Positions 23,101 to 32,500 of a DNA stretch of 64,000 bases are shown piece by piece (position 1 is the stretch's first letter; each line of letters opens with the position of its first letter). A model generated the notes under the pieces. The model was not told the origin of the DNA. It was given only the letters and a program-made list of their open reading frames with translations, and did no database searches. A program made the position numbers and the translations under genes. The stretch comes from Rhinopomastus cyanomelas (lineage: Eukaryota; Chordata; Aves; Bucerotiformes; Rhinopomastidae), in contig VXBP01002400.1 of assembly GCA_013400115.1 (NCBI GenBank), positions 1 to 64,000 on the forward strand, in the 5' to 3' direction.

Positions 23101-26079
23101 TTTCTTGGACTTTGGCAGGGTCAGCACTTTGAGCTGCGATACGTGTCCTGAGGAAGAACTCACCTGACTTGCTGAATATCTCTTCCTCAAGAGGAAAATC
23201 AGGGCGGCCCAGGAAGTCTTCCCCTTGGTTCACAAGAACTTCCTTCACCAGTCGCATCCCATTTACAATCACAAACTTTATGCTGCCCACCTGTGTGTAG
23301 AAGATGTCTCCATATCTTTCAGTGAGCTGGTAGTGGGAGGATAAATAAAAGGGTTTTCATTTGCGGTGATCATGGCTGTCAGAGCAGGGACAGCCCTGGA
23401 AAATTAAAGGAAGCTGAGAGTGAGAAGGGACGTGGGGTGTCTGCACAATTGTCTGCTTGGCTGTGTGTCGCTGTTGGACTTCGATTAACAACATGTGAGC
23501 AAATGGAGGATAACCCAGGAACAGGGTAGTAGGATGCACCTGATGATGCTCCGTTCGGGAAAGGAATCTGCAGAGCCTGAGAACGTGAGAAGTTTTCCTC
23601 CCTCAAGGACTCTTTTAGGAAAAACACTGGCCAGTAGTGAGCGTAAAAGGGAGAGATTCAAACGATGCAGGGGAGCTTCATCACCCTCCTCCTCCACCCT
23701 GTGGACACAGAGAAAGACTGAAAGAAGACACCAAAAGACCTCGTTGCTGCATCCTGGAGTGGTGATCTGGGACTTTGTTCCCTGCTTTCCCTCCTTCTCT
23801 TCCTCGGTCCTTTCTCCTACTCTCTCTTTCCTCCTTGGCTTTTCTACACCCCACCCATCTTCTCCCTCTTTCTCTCTTGCTGTCTTCTTGTTCCCTGCTC
23901 CCCCTGTCTCTTCTGATCTCCAAGTCCAGCCTTAGGCAGTTATTCTTGCACACACTGCGTCCAGTATTGGGTAATTCTAGTGATTTTCTATGCTGTTGGA
24001 GTTTGGACTTCAATGGGTGTAGTAACACTTTGATCTTTACGCGGACCTGTGGTGTAAGCAGCTTTCCTTTGACCCCAAGTGAATCCGTGAGCCTGGGTCA
24101 CTTCCTTCTCTTAAGATCAAGATATGACAGTTGTGGTTTAAACCCAACTGGCAACTGAGCACCATGAAGCACCTCTGGGCTGGAGAGGACAATTGGAAAG
24201 AAATAAGAAGGAAAACATGTGGGTTGAGCTAAGAGCAGCTGAATAAGTGGAGTAGAATGAGATGCAGAAGTAAGATTAATAATTATAATGGTTGTAATAA
24301 AAAGAGATATAAATAAAACCCAGGAAGAGCAAGTGATGCCCAGTGCCATTGCCCATCACACAGCTAGTCCCCAGCAGTCATTGCCTCTTCCTGGCCAACT
24401 TCTCCCCATTTCCATACTGATCATCAGGCCCTACTATATGGAATGTCCCTTTGCCTGGTTTGAATCAGACAATCACAGATTCTCTTAGGTTGGAAGAGAC
24501 CTTCAAGATAATCAAATCCAACCTTTGACTCAGCACTGTCAGGTAATCACTAAATCATGTCCCTAAGTACCAGGTCAACATGTCTTTTAAATCACTTGAG
24601 GGATGGCAGAGATGGGCTGCCCCTGGGAAGCCTGTTCCAGTGTCTGATAGGTCTTTTGGCAAAGACGTTCTTCCTAACATCTAGCCTAAACTTCCCCTGG
24701 TGCAGCTTGCAGCTGCCCAGGAGGGGTTCAAAAAATGAGTAGGTGTGGCCCTGAGGAACAGGGCTGAGTGGGGTCAGGTTGATGGTTGGACTGGATAGAA
24801 TCATAGAATGGCCAAGGTTGGAAGGGACCTCAGAGATCATCTGGTTTCAAGCCCCCTGCAGAGGCAGGGACACCTTCACTAGATCAGGTTACTCAGGGCC
24901 CCATCCAACCTGGCCCTGAACACTTCTAGAGATGGTGTAGCCACAATTTCCTTGGGCAACATATTCCAGCATCTCCCCACCCTCACTAGAAAGAATTTGT
25001 TTCTCAAGCCCAATCTACATCTCCCCTTTTCAATTTTGGATGATCTTGTAGGTCTCTTCCAACCTTAACAATTCTATGATTTCCTTTAGTCTTATTGTTT
25101 GCCACCAGGGACAAGAGGCTGAACACCCCCTTACTCCAACCTCCTTTCAATTAAGTGTAGAGAGTGAGAAGATTTCCCCTCAGCCTCCTTTTCTCTAGGC
25201 TAAACAACCCCAGGTCATCTGTCCTGCCTCTCAGGATGCACAGCAGGAGAACTCAAAGAACCCTTGACTTTGGGTAGGCGCTGCGTAGCAACCACAAACC
25301 GTCAGTGTGCTGTCAGCATTATTCTCATCAAGACCTGGAGCAACCAAGCCTGGCTGAGAGGGGCCACTGGCCAGGGAGGTTGGAGTAGATGATCTCCAAG
25401 GTCCCTCAAACCTTAACCAGTCTATGGATCTAATAACAAACCCAAAACACAGCACTGCAGCAGATACGAAGAAGCAAACTACCTCCATCCTAGTCAAAAC
25501 CAGGGCACTGCGTGTGGTCTTTCTAATTTTCCACTTTTCCTGATTTGCTGATAAGGACTTTGTGTTCTTTGACCATAAACCAAGTCAAACTCTTCAGGTC
25601 TGATTTTTCAGTCCTCTGTTTTTCCAGCTTTGCTTCACTCCCTTCCCAACAGACCTTGCAGTCCCCAGTCAGACCCAGGGCCTCTGCTACAGTGCTGTGC
25701 CCCTTGCCCAAAGGACCACTCCATACTTGTCTTCCTCCTTGCACCCAGGCAAACTTCATCCACTTTTCTGACCGAGGGCAAATCTCCTGGCCACCCTGAG
25801 ATGAGCTCCTCGTGGGCCACAGGAGTTGGTTTAACCCCTTCTCTTCCCTGAAAAAGTTAGGTAGTCAAAATCCCCTCCATCCCCACCCCCCCATACCTTG
25901 TCCACCATGCGGAAGGGATTCTTGAAGTCCATTAAGTAGAGATGTCCCACCAAGGGGAGGGCTAAGGGGCTAGGAGGTAAGTTCTTCGGCTTCCTCATGT
26001 AGTCGGCGACCAACAGGAAGATGATGAAGAAGATGAGGAATGTCTGTAAGGAGATGCTCTCCCAGAGGAAGCACAGCAT
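16939..26079 (-). CDS. CYP2J40: Cytochrome P450 family 2 subfamily J, HOOK1-side copy (CYP2J40-like)
   Basis: Nine exons on the minus strand (25897-26079, 23164-23326, 22873-23022, 22185-22345, 19863-20039, 19472-19619, 18869-19056, 17735-17873, 16939-17114) join in frame to 494 residues. Exon sizes and phases are those of the CYP2 family (163, 150, 161, 177, about 142-148, 188). Visible motifs are an N-terminal membrane anchor (residues about 11-26), a hinge with PPSP in place of PPGP, the helix C W125xxxR129, I-helix AGTETT 304-309, ExxR 361-364 (EVQR) and the haem-binding segment FSLGKRACLG 434-443 with Cys441 as axial ligand. All catalytic landmarks are intact, so an active ER-bound monooxygenase is expected. 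It is close to CYP2J2 in sequence. The start is the ATG at 26079, with G at -3; the upstream in-frame GTG at 26100 is not favoured. The name rests on position next to HOOK1. The substrate is unknown to me. Confidence 0.88.
17735..17873 (-). CDS. CYP2J40: CYP2J40 exon 8
   Basis: 139 bp, encoding [35 protein letters not shown] and REAFMPFSL. It carries the PERF-region sequence NPEHF. The donor is GTAAGA. Confidence 0.9.
18090..18640 (-). mobile_element. CR1 fragment in CYP2J40 intron 7
   Basis: The minus strand reads CR1 ORF2 C-terminus ([20 protein letters not shown]) and a 3' end (complement at 18092-18150, TAGAACTGTAGGGATTGGAA). It is 5'-truncated. Confidence 0.85.
18869..19056 (-). CDS. 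CYP2J40: CYP2J40 exon 7
   Basis: 188 bp, encoding [40 protein letters not shown] (ExxR = EVQR) and [11 protein letters not shown]. The donor is GTAACC. Confidence 0.9.
19140..19308 (+). mobile_element. CR1 3' fragment in CYP2J40 intron 6
   Basis: The typical CR1 tail (GGCCAGGTTGGATGGGGCTC, GATGATCTTTAAGGTCCCTT) ends in ATTCTATGATTCTGTG. Confidence 0.85.
19472..19619 (-). CDS. CYP2J40: CYP2J40 exon 6
   Basis: 148 bp, two codons longer than the usual 142. It encodes [19 protein letters not shown] and the I-helix [16 protein letters not shown] with an intact oxygen-activation motif. The donor is GTACAG. Confidence 0.88.
19863..20039 (-). CDS. CYP2J40: CYP2J40 exon 5
   Basis: 177 bp, 59 codons, [20 protein letters not shown] to [20 protein letters not shown] is a CYP2J-like block. 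The donor is GTCAGC, weaker than its neighbours. Confidence 0.9.
20279..20347 (+). mobile_element. CR1 3' fragment, left part (split by LTR copy 2)
   Basis: CR1 tail sequence GGTTGCCCAGAGAGGTGGT up to CAGGTTGGACAGG. It resumes at 22023 with ACAGGGCTCTGAGCAGCCTG after the LTR insertion; ACAGG is duplicated. Confidence 0.75.
20757..21687 (-). mobile_element. Internally deleted CR1 nested in LTR copy 2
   Basis: On the minus strand the left end is the CR1 3' terminus (AGAATCATAGAATCAATAGG on +). It continues through the ORF2 C-terminal region and then jumps, at about 21535-21560, to the endonuclease-proximal stretch ([19 protein letters not shown]), so the reverse transcriptase core is missing. 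Confidence 0.8.
21599..21953 (+). repeat. 177-bp exact tandem duplication across an N (assembly artefact)
   Basis: 21599-21775 and 21777-21953 are identical as read, with the single N at 21776 between them. The copy boundaries fall at arbitrary points of CR1 and LTR sequence. Confidence 0.85.
22023..22075 (+). mobile_element. CR1 3' fragment, right part
   Basis: Continues the CR1 interrupted at 20347, with GGCTCTGAGCAGCCTGGTCT. Confidence 0.65.
22185..22345 (-). CDS. CYP2J40: CYP2J40 exon 4
   Basis: 161 bp, encoding [34 protein letters not shown] and onward to HGDVTSQ. The donor is GTACTG. Confidence 0.9.
22873..23022 (-). CDS. CYP2J40: CYP2J40 exon 3
   Basis: 150 bp, encoding [37 protein letters not shown] and VDVIREEQ. 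It includes helix C WxxxR and the conserved NFGLGK block. The donor is GTGAGT. Confidence 0.9.
23164..23326 (-). CDS. CYP2J40: CYP2J40 exon 2
   Basis: 163 bp, the standard CYP2 exon 2 length, encoding [19 protein letters not shown] to EEEIFSKS. The acceptor is CTACCAG and the donor GTGAGT. Confidence 0.9.
24463..25240. mobile_element. Cluster of short CR1 fragments in CYP2J40 intron 1
   Basis: Minus-strand CR1 pieces lie at about 24463-24723, 24798-25023 and 25077-25235. They alternate with plus-strand tail pieces at about 24745-24797 and 25024-25076 (GATGATCTTGTAGGTCTCTT). The last two minus pieces look like one CR1 split by a plus-strand CR1 tail. A further plus-strand tail lies at about 25355-25430. 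Confidence 0.7.
25897..26079 (-). CDS. CYP2J40: CYP2J40 exon 1
   Basis: 61 codons, [20 protein letters not shown] to [10 protein letters not shown]: a hydrophobic anchor, a basic stop-transfer MRKPK, then the hinge [12 protein letters not shown]. The donor is GTATGG. Confidence 0.87.
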
Positions 26080-26399
26080 GGCTGGCTGGTGGGGTTCCAC
26101 AGGGATGTGGCCTGCGGCAGGTCAGGGCAAGTAAGGCTCACAGGGCACCAGCAAAACCCCAGGACAAAGGGGGTGAACAACGCGCTGGTGCAGCTGTGGG
26201 CAAAACCACAAGAGTTGTGTTAGCTGCATTCAGCCTCCTGCTTTCCCAGGACTCAGCAAGGACCCAGAGGCATTGATTAAATTCAAGTATTTCCTCTGAG
26301 CTCATTACAAAAACCAAACGAGCACAGACCAAACCACCCCCTGGGGACCCCGTTCGCCCCCTGTGTCTCCACAGCTGCTTTACAACCCGCACCCCGCAG

Positions 26400-26775
26400 T
26401 GATCCACGTCCTTGGCTAAAGGATGGAAACAAGCTCTGCGGGCCGGGGATGAAGACTCTCCGACAGCCTCGCCCAGGAGCCCCGTCTCGGTGCGAGCCCC
26501 CTTCTCTCCTCCCCGCGGTGCGCTCACTGTGCCGTGTCCGGTGCCGGCCTCACGGTGCCACGGAGGCTGCGGCTTCTCCGAGCGCCTCGCAGTTCCCTGG
26601 TCCGTAGGAGGTCACCTACTAGTCGGAAGCGTCGCTGCGCAGGTCGGCGGGCGGCGTCCGAGCTCGGGTTGCGCCAGCCTTCCAGGAAGCGCCTGACTCG
26701 CTGTGGGGCCGGAGTCCCGGCGCGTCAGAGCAGCGCGGGCTGCAGTCAGACGGGCGTTCGGGATCCGCGGCATTT
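26400..26775 (-). promoter_or_regulatory. CpG island, probable CYP2J40 promoter
   Basis: A run of closely spaced CG dinucleotides (for example GTCGGCGGGCGGCGTCCGAG near 26643) lies 320-700 bp upstream of the CYP2J40 ATG in its direction of transcription. No other part of the window has this density. No TATA box is obvious. The assignment to CYP2J40 is positional. Confidence 0.6.
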
Positions 26776-29344
26776 GTAAACACCGTAAGGTTCTGAGTTT
26801 GCCCGGGCACATGCAAGCCCAGCCAAGTGCTCTGGCCCTGGGGCTGGCCCCACCCTGAGCCCTCCAGCTTTCTCTTCCCACCTGCATTGGTCTGTGGTCT
26901 GCAGCCTGTGCTGAAGCAGTGCCCAAAGCCCAGCAAAGCTGCAGCAGGTGCTCAGCTCCGTGGGCTGTTGCCCTGTGGTGGTGACTGTCCGAACTTTCCC
27001 ATCCAAGAGTGGCTCTGTGACATGCAGGTGGTCACACCCACAGATCCCTGATTTTGCTGTCTGTGTTGGTTTGACTGTGGAGTACTCGCAGCAGCGCTGT
27101 ACCATGGCACCCCATAGCCCTGCCACAGCCATTTGCAGTCGTCAGCTGCCACCTTGTGCTCTGGGAAAAGGTTTGGTTTCATTGGTCTCTCTTTTGGGAC
27201 ATCAGTTGTGACCGTTGCAGTTGTCCAGGGCTGAATATGAGGCACAGAGATGCAACAGAGCTGCTGGGACAATGCTGGACGTGTGAGAGAGAAGCTGCTG
27301 CATCACCTTAACATTAGAGAAACTTGGAGAGTTAAATCACTGCTCTGTGGTGAACATCGGAGAGAAGAACCACACCTGTTTTCAAGGAGGATCTTGCTTT
27401 TTACCTGTGGGTTTTTATCCCACGTAGGCATTAGCCTGCAGAGTCACGTCTCTCCCCTTCACTCGCAGGAGATGTCCCACTCAAAAATGAATCAGGTTAA
27501 TGCCTCCTGCCTCCATTGCATAACATCATTACATTTAAAGAAGGTGCTGATGGGAACTGTGTTAAAAGTGAAGAAGAATTCAGTCATTTATTTTCTCTGT
27601 GAAAAGGGAAAGAAACGCTAAAGCAAGAGGGACGGGCAAGGGGAAAGGGGTCAATACTTGTTTACTAGACAAGTGCAGATAACACAAGCCGTAGCCACAT
27701 CCCAGAGGCCAGACCTACAGCAGACCATATTGAAGAAGTAAGTGGAACCAGCGCCTAGTCCTGAACGGCTTTGAAAACTTTGTAAGTGGGGGGAAAAAAG
27801 GGTTCACAGCTCTTTTATGGTTTTACTTTTTGGAAGAACTACAAAACCCCAACCCCATGAGCCTATAGCGGGGAAATATTAATTGGAAGTGCATCAGGAT
27901 TAAAGTGATGGGTTAGAAGGACAGCTGGCTGACAGGAATCCCTCAGTGCCCAGCGTGGCTGCGATGTGACGGGCGAAGGACTCTCCCCTGTGGCATGAAT
28001 GTGCCACTGCACAGTGACGGTTTGTAGGGCAGCTGTGGCTGTTGTTGCCAGAGATGGAGCCAGTGGAAATGAAGCTTAAGCCTCTTCCGCTGTTAACTAT
28101 TCTGTGTCCTACATGGGTACTCGGAGAAAAGTCACTTAGGAAAGGTGAGAAAAGTTAAAAATCAAAAAGAGGAGGACATCCCCCACTGCCTGTGGTGCTG
28201 ATGTTTCAAGCAGAAGCAGAAGAGATAACAGTGTCAGGCATTTGGTCACAGAGATTGAAGAGTTTCCTGCTGGCTGGGTATCTAATTAACTCTTCTCCAG
28301 AGAGAGCGCTGTATGGTCACAGGCTGTGGCTTCATCCCAGAGGGTGCAGTGACCCTGCCCTCAGCCTTGTGCCCATTGTGCTTGTTTGTGGGGTTTGGTG
28401 AAACTGCTCTTGAGCAACCCTGTGCAGGGAATTGTTTTGCAAGTTTTCTTTCCCGTTCTGTTTTTTATACAAAGCTCCCTGGATAACCCTGTCCTGCTCA
28501 CACAACTGCAGACTGTGGATTTCTCTACCCATTCAAGCAAGACCTGCTAGACGTCCTTGTGCCTCCCTGTTTGGGGTGGCCTTTGATGGAAGCTGTTTCT
28601 GCCTCCCTGAAGTCTCCCAGAGAAAATTCCTACACAGAATCATGGAATGTGTTAGGCTGGCAGGGACCTTTAAAACTCATCTAGTTCAAGCCCTCCCTGC
28701 AGTCAGCAGCCTGACCTGGAATGTCTCCAGGGATGGAGACACCTCTCTGGGCATCCTGTTCCAGTGTTGAGTTCTGAGATAAACCAACACACACTGCTGC
28801 TGCTGCCAACATTTCTGCTTGGGTATTTCCACCACAAAACAGCAATGAGTTCATGCAGGGAGCACACGCCACAGCGAGCCCAAACCCACCTGGTGCTTGG
28901 GTTGTTGGCACCTGCAAGTCCAAATTCGTGCTGAGACATCAACCCGCAGCTTGTACGGCCAAGACCAGCTGCCCCTACACAGCCCATGGCCACGCAGCGT
29001 GCTGCATCATTGGGATTAAGGGGTTGCTAAGTGGTCTCTGGGTGGTGGACATCTCCCCATTGGAAAGCCAGTGTGGACCTGCCTGTGCCTGTGCTTTTGC
29101 AGCTGGCATACACATTTCTAGGGGCTGCTAATGTAAATTGTCAAACTGAAATAGAGAAAGTGAGATGGGAAGGGAAGAGCTGCACATGTTGTCCTTGTTG
29201 CAGTGTGCAGGATGTGACCTTCCTACCCCACTGCCATCCATGTGTTGCAGGGTCCTAGATATCAGTGGCCCATTATGGCAGCCCCAAATCTATGGGGTGC
29301 ATGGGAGAAGGGACATTTCCAGGGTAGGGGATCCCTCACCAGTC
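26776..29344. other. Intergenic region CYP2J40-CYP2J19
   Basis: This holds the 5' flank of CYP2J40 and the 3' flank of CYP2J19. No gene is recognised. One CR1 fragment lies at 28636-28775. A minus-strand AATAAA at 27587-27592 is a weak candidate for the CYP2J19 polyadenylation signal, which would give a 3' UTR of about 1.75 kb; no closer hexamer was found. Confidence 0.5.
28636..28775 (-). mobile_element. CR1 3' fragment
   Basis: CAGAATCATGGAATGTGTTA followed by GCAGGGACCTTTAAAACTCA, the reverse of a CR1 tail. Confidence 0.75.
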
Positions 29345-29523
29345 TCAGTCACGAGACAGGGCACAGATCTTGAAGGGCTTGGGGCAGCGCGTGAGGCTGA
29401 GCGTGAAGGCGAACGTCAGCCTAGTGTCTGCTGGGGCATGGAAGGTGAACTTCCGCAGGAGTGCTGTGAAGAAGATGAAGAGCTCGGTCCTGGCCAGCTG
29501 CTCCCCTGGACAAGCCCGTTTGC
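29345..29523 (-). CDS. CYP2J19: CYP2J19 exon 9 with stop
   Basis: 179 bp, encoding [36 protein letters not shown] and FKICALSRD, then TGA. The haem-ligand Cys is present. Confidence 0.9.
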
Positions 29524-32500
29524 CTGGAAAAGGAGCCAAAAAGAACCCCAACAAGTGAGAGCTCGACTTGAGTGAGCTTCAACCACATCTCCAGCTCCTC
29601 CTTTGTGCACAGCTTTGCGCAGGCTGCCGGAGCTTTTCTTCCTTGAAAGGTTAGGTGGCAATGTTCACCCACACATCCCGCTCAAACCTTCCCTAGAAGT
29701 TTGCTGCCGAGCAAACTGGGAGGCTGTTCTCGTGGATGAGGCGGGGAAACTCACCGAACCCTCCCCACCTCCCTCAACGTTTATGCAGGTTCCACAAGAG
29801 GATAGAGTGTTCTTTTCCATCCTAGGATAACATCCTGATTTCACTCCCACTCTGAGCGGTCAGTAGTGACTGTTAGGGGATTTTCTCTGCGGGGATGGGC
29901 TTAAAGCTGGATGAGGAGCAGTAACCCCCTGCCCTGGCACGGGTGCAATGGGAGGCAAAAGGCATAATGCAAAAAGGAAGCCCATCTCCCCATCCATCAC
30001 CCTACCTGCGGAGAAGGGCAGAAAAGCCTCCCGCCTCCTGTACTGGCCATTTTCCAGGAAATGTTCAGGATTAAAGTTGTCTGGAGTCTCCCACACGTCT
30101 TTGTCGAACATGATTGAAGTCAGGCTGGTCATCAGGGTGGTCCCCTGCGAGGGGTGGGGAAAGCGGGTGCTGTGACGGAGAAGAGCTGGCGCGCTGGCAG
30201 ACAGGTTTATCATTAACTCTGCTCCACACGCCATGCAAACGGCGTTGTTTTTCTAAGGGTCTAATGGGTTTTTTCCCCTAGCCTGTCTAATTAAAAGGGG
30301 GTGGGGGTGAAAACCTACAGGATGGTTCACTTCTGTGAGCCTCTATGCACCACCGTAGTGTTGAGCTGTACCTTGTGCTCCTTTCACTGGTGACAGCTCT
30401 GTAAACCAGCTTTGAATTGGTAACTCTGGGCTCTCCTAGGAGTTTGAGGCAACTCAATTGATCAGCTCTGTTGTGCTTTTGTTTTTAAAACCTGACTTTA
30501 TTGCCTCGTTAGAAAGACAGGATGATACTTTGTTTCTATAGAATATTTATATAGGATTAGACTAGTTCTAGATCTGGTTCTAGTGGTCCTATGTCCCATT
30601 TTTAATATCTCTACATCCAATAGAAAGATACTCAGTGTGGAGATTTTTCCAGTTTAATTTTCCTTAGTGAAACCAGTCACAGAATCACAGAACATTGGGG
30701 ATTGGAAGGGACCTTGAAAGATCATCTAGTCCAATCCCCCTGCCACAGCAGGATCACCTAGATCCAGTCGCACAGGAACAACCATCGAAGGGCCAGGTTA
30801 TAGCTAAATCTCATATTTGCTTTGATAATTGTGGAACAGTGTGCTCACACAATCTCTGGCCTTTATCAAGTGTTGCTTTGAGTAGACGATTGCTAATACT
30901 CTTGGAATTAACAAAGCCAACCTCTTTGCTGTGCTGTTCCCTGGCCCTCAATGCCAATTGTGTGCGGAGGGCATCTCTTATAAAATGTAAATGGCAAACC
31001 TCTTGAAATTGAAATTATGACCAATACCATAGGATCTCATAGTTCTTCATAAGCAGGAGAGGCTGAGGGAGCTGCAGGAGACTCGAGGCTGCTTCCTATC
31101 TCCAACTCCCTGAAGGGATGTTGTAGTCAAGTGGAGGTCAGGTTCTTCTCTCAGACAACTAGCAACAGGGCAAGAGGGCAGGGCCTGAAGCTGCCAGGGG
31201 AGGGTTAGGTTGGATGTTAGGAAGCCCTTCCTCGGGGAAAGGGTCATCAGACACTGGAACGGACTGCCCAGGGAGGTAGTGGAGGCGTTTAAGGACAGAC
31301 TGCCTGTGGCACACAGTGCCGCGGTCTAGGTGACTGTGGTGATGTTAGGTCATGGGCTGGGCAGGATGAGCTCAGAGGTCTTTTCCAGCCTCAATAATTC
31401 TGTGATTCTGTGAGACCCAAAACACCCCTGTGTAATCTGTCAGGAGGGCTGTATTTTCTATATGGCTGTGTCAACTCCACGAGATTCTACTGGTTGATCC
31501 CCATCCAGGTGAGATATGGAATGTGGGCCATGAAAACCTCGCTCTGGTGGGACATGGTCTCCACGTACTTTAGGTAGGTGGAAGCCGGCCAAGGTGGTGT
31601 CTCTGGTGGACATCCTGGGCACGCCCAAGGGCACAATGTTGCCCATGCGCAGGACCTCGCTCAGCACAGCGTTGGTGTAGGGCATGTTCTCCTTGTCGGC
31701 CATCGTGGGCTGCCGGGACTGGCCAATCACTGAGTCGATTTCCAGCTGCACTTTCTCTATTAAAAGCAAGAAAAAGAATTAAATATCTGGGTTCAGAAGG
31801 TTCCTGATATGAAACCAGCAGCACAGACACTTAGGAAATACACAGGAGATCTGAAAAGAACTCTGTCTTCTGGGTTTCACTTTTCTAGTTTTTTTGCTAA
31901 ATGAAGCGGTCCTACCCTGAATGTGGGGGTACACAGCCATGTAGAGCAGAGCCCAGCGGATGGCAGTTGCTGTTGTCTCAGTCCCGGTTAAGAAGAGGTC
32001 CAGGGTGGTGCACAGAAGGTTTTCCTCGTGGAAATAGGAACTGCCATCACCTTTACACTTGGGGGAAAGAAAGTGCTATGAGAACTCGTATCAAGGAGAG
32101 GATGCTTTAAAATCCCAGTCCAAAACCTACCTGTCCATGACTCAAGTCCTGCTGCTAGTTTATTATGCACAACCTCTGGGCTTGGAAAGCCCTACCCGGT
32201 ACTTTCATGGAATTTCCAGCCCCACAGACTGCTCTGAGACACCCCCTGTGCTGTAAAGACTCTTGAAAGCAGGTAACATTTTCAAATGTGAAATTTCACA
32301 ATAGAAACACAGGCCTGCAAGAGCTCGTAGGAATGCGAACACGTTCTCTTAGAGTCCTCCCACACCGTGTGACAGAATGAAGAGTGGAAGGAGTTTAATT
32401 GAAATACTTTCAGAGGAAAAAAAGAAAATCATAGTGTTTCCAGCACCATGTAGTTGCTAAAATGTTTGCTGTTGGAGAGGTAGGGAGGAGAAAGTGATGG

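Noticed and set aside
26612..26936. Overlapping arginine/alanine-rich open frames of about 104 residues
   Set aside because: They arise from the CpG island composition. No homology is recognised.
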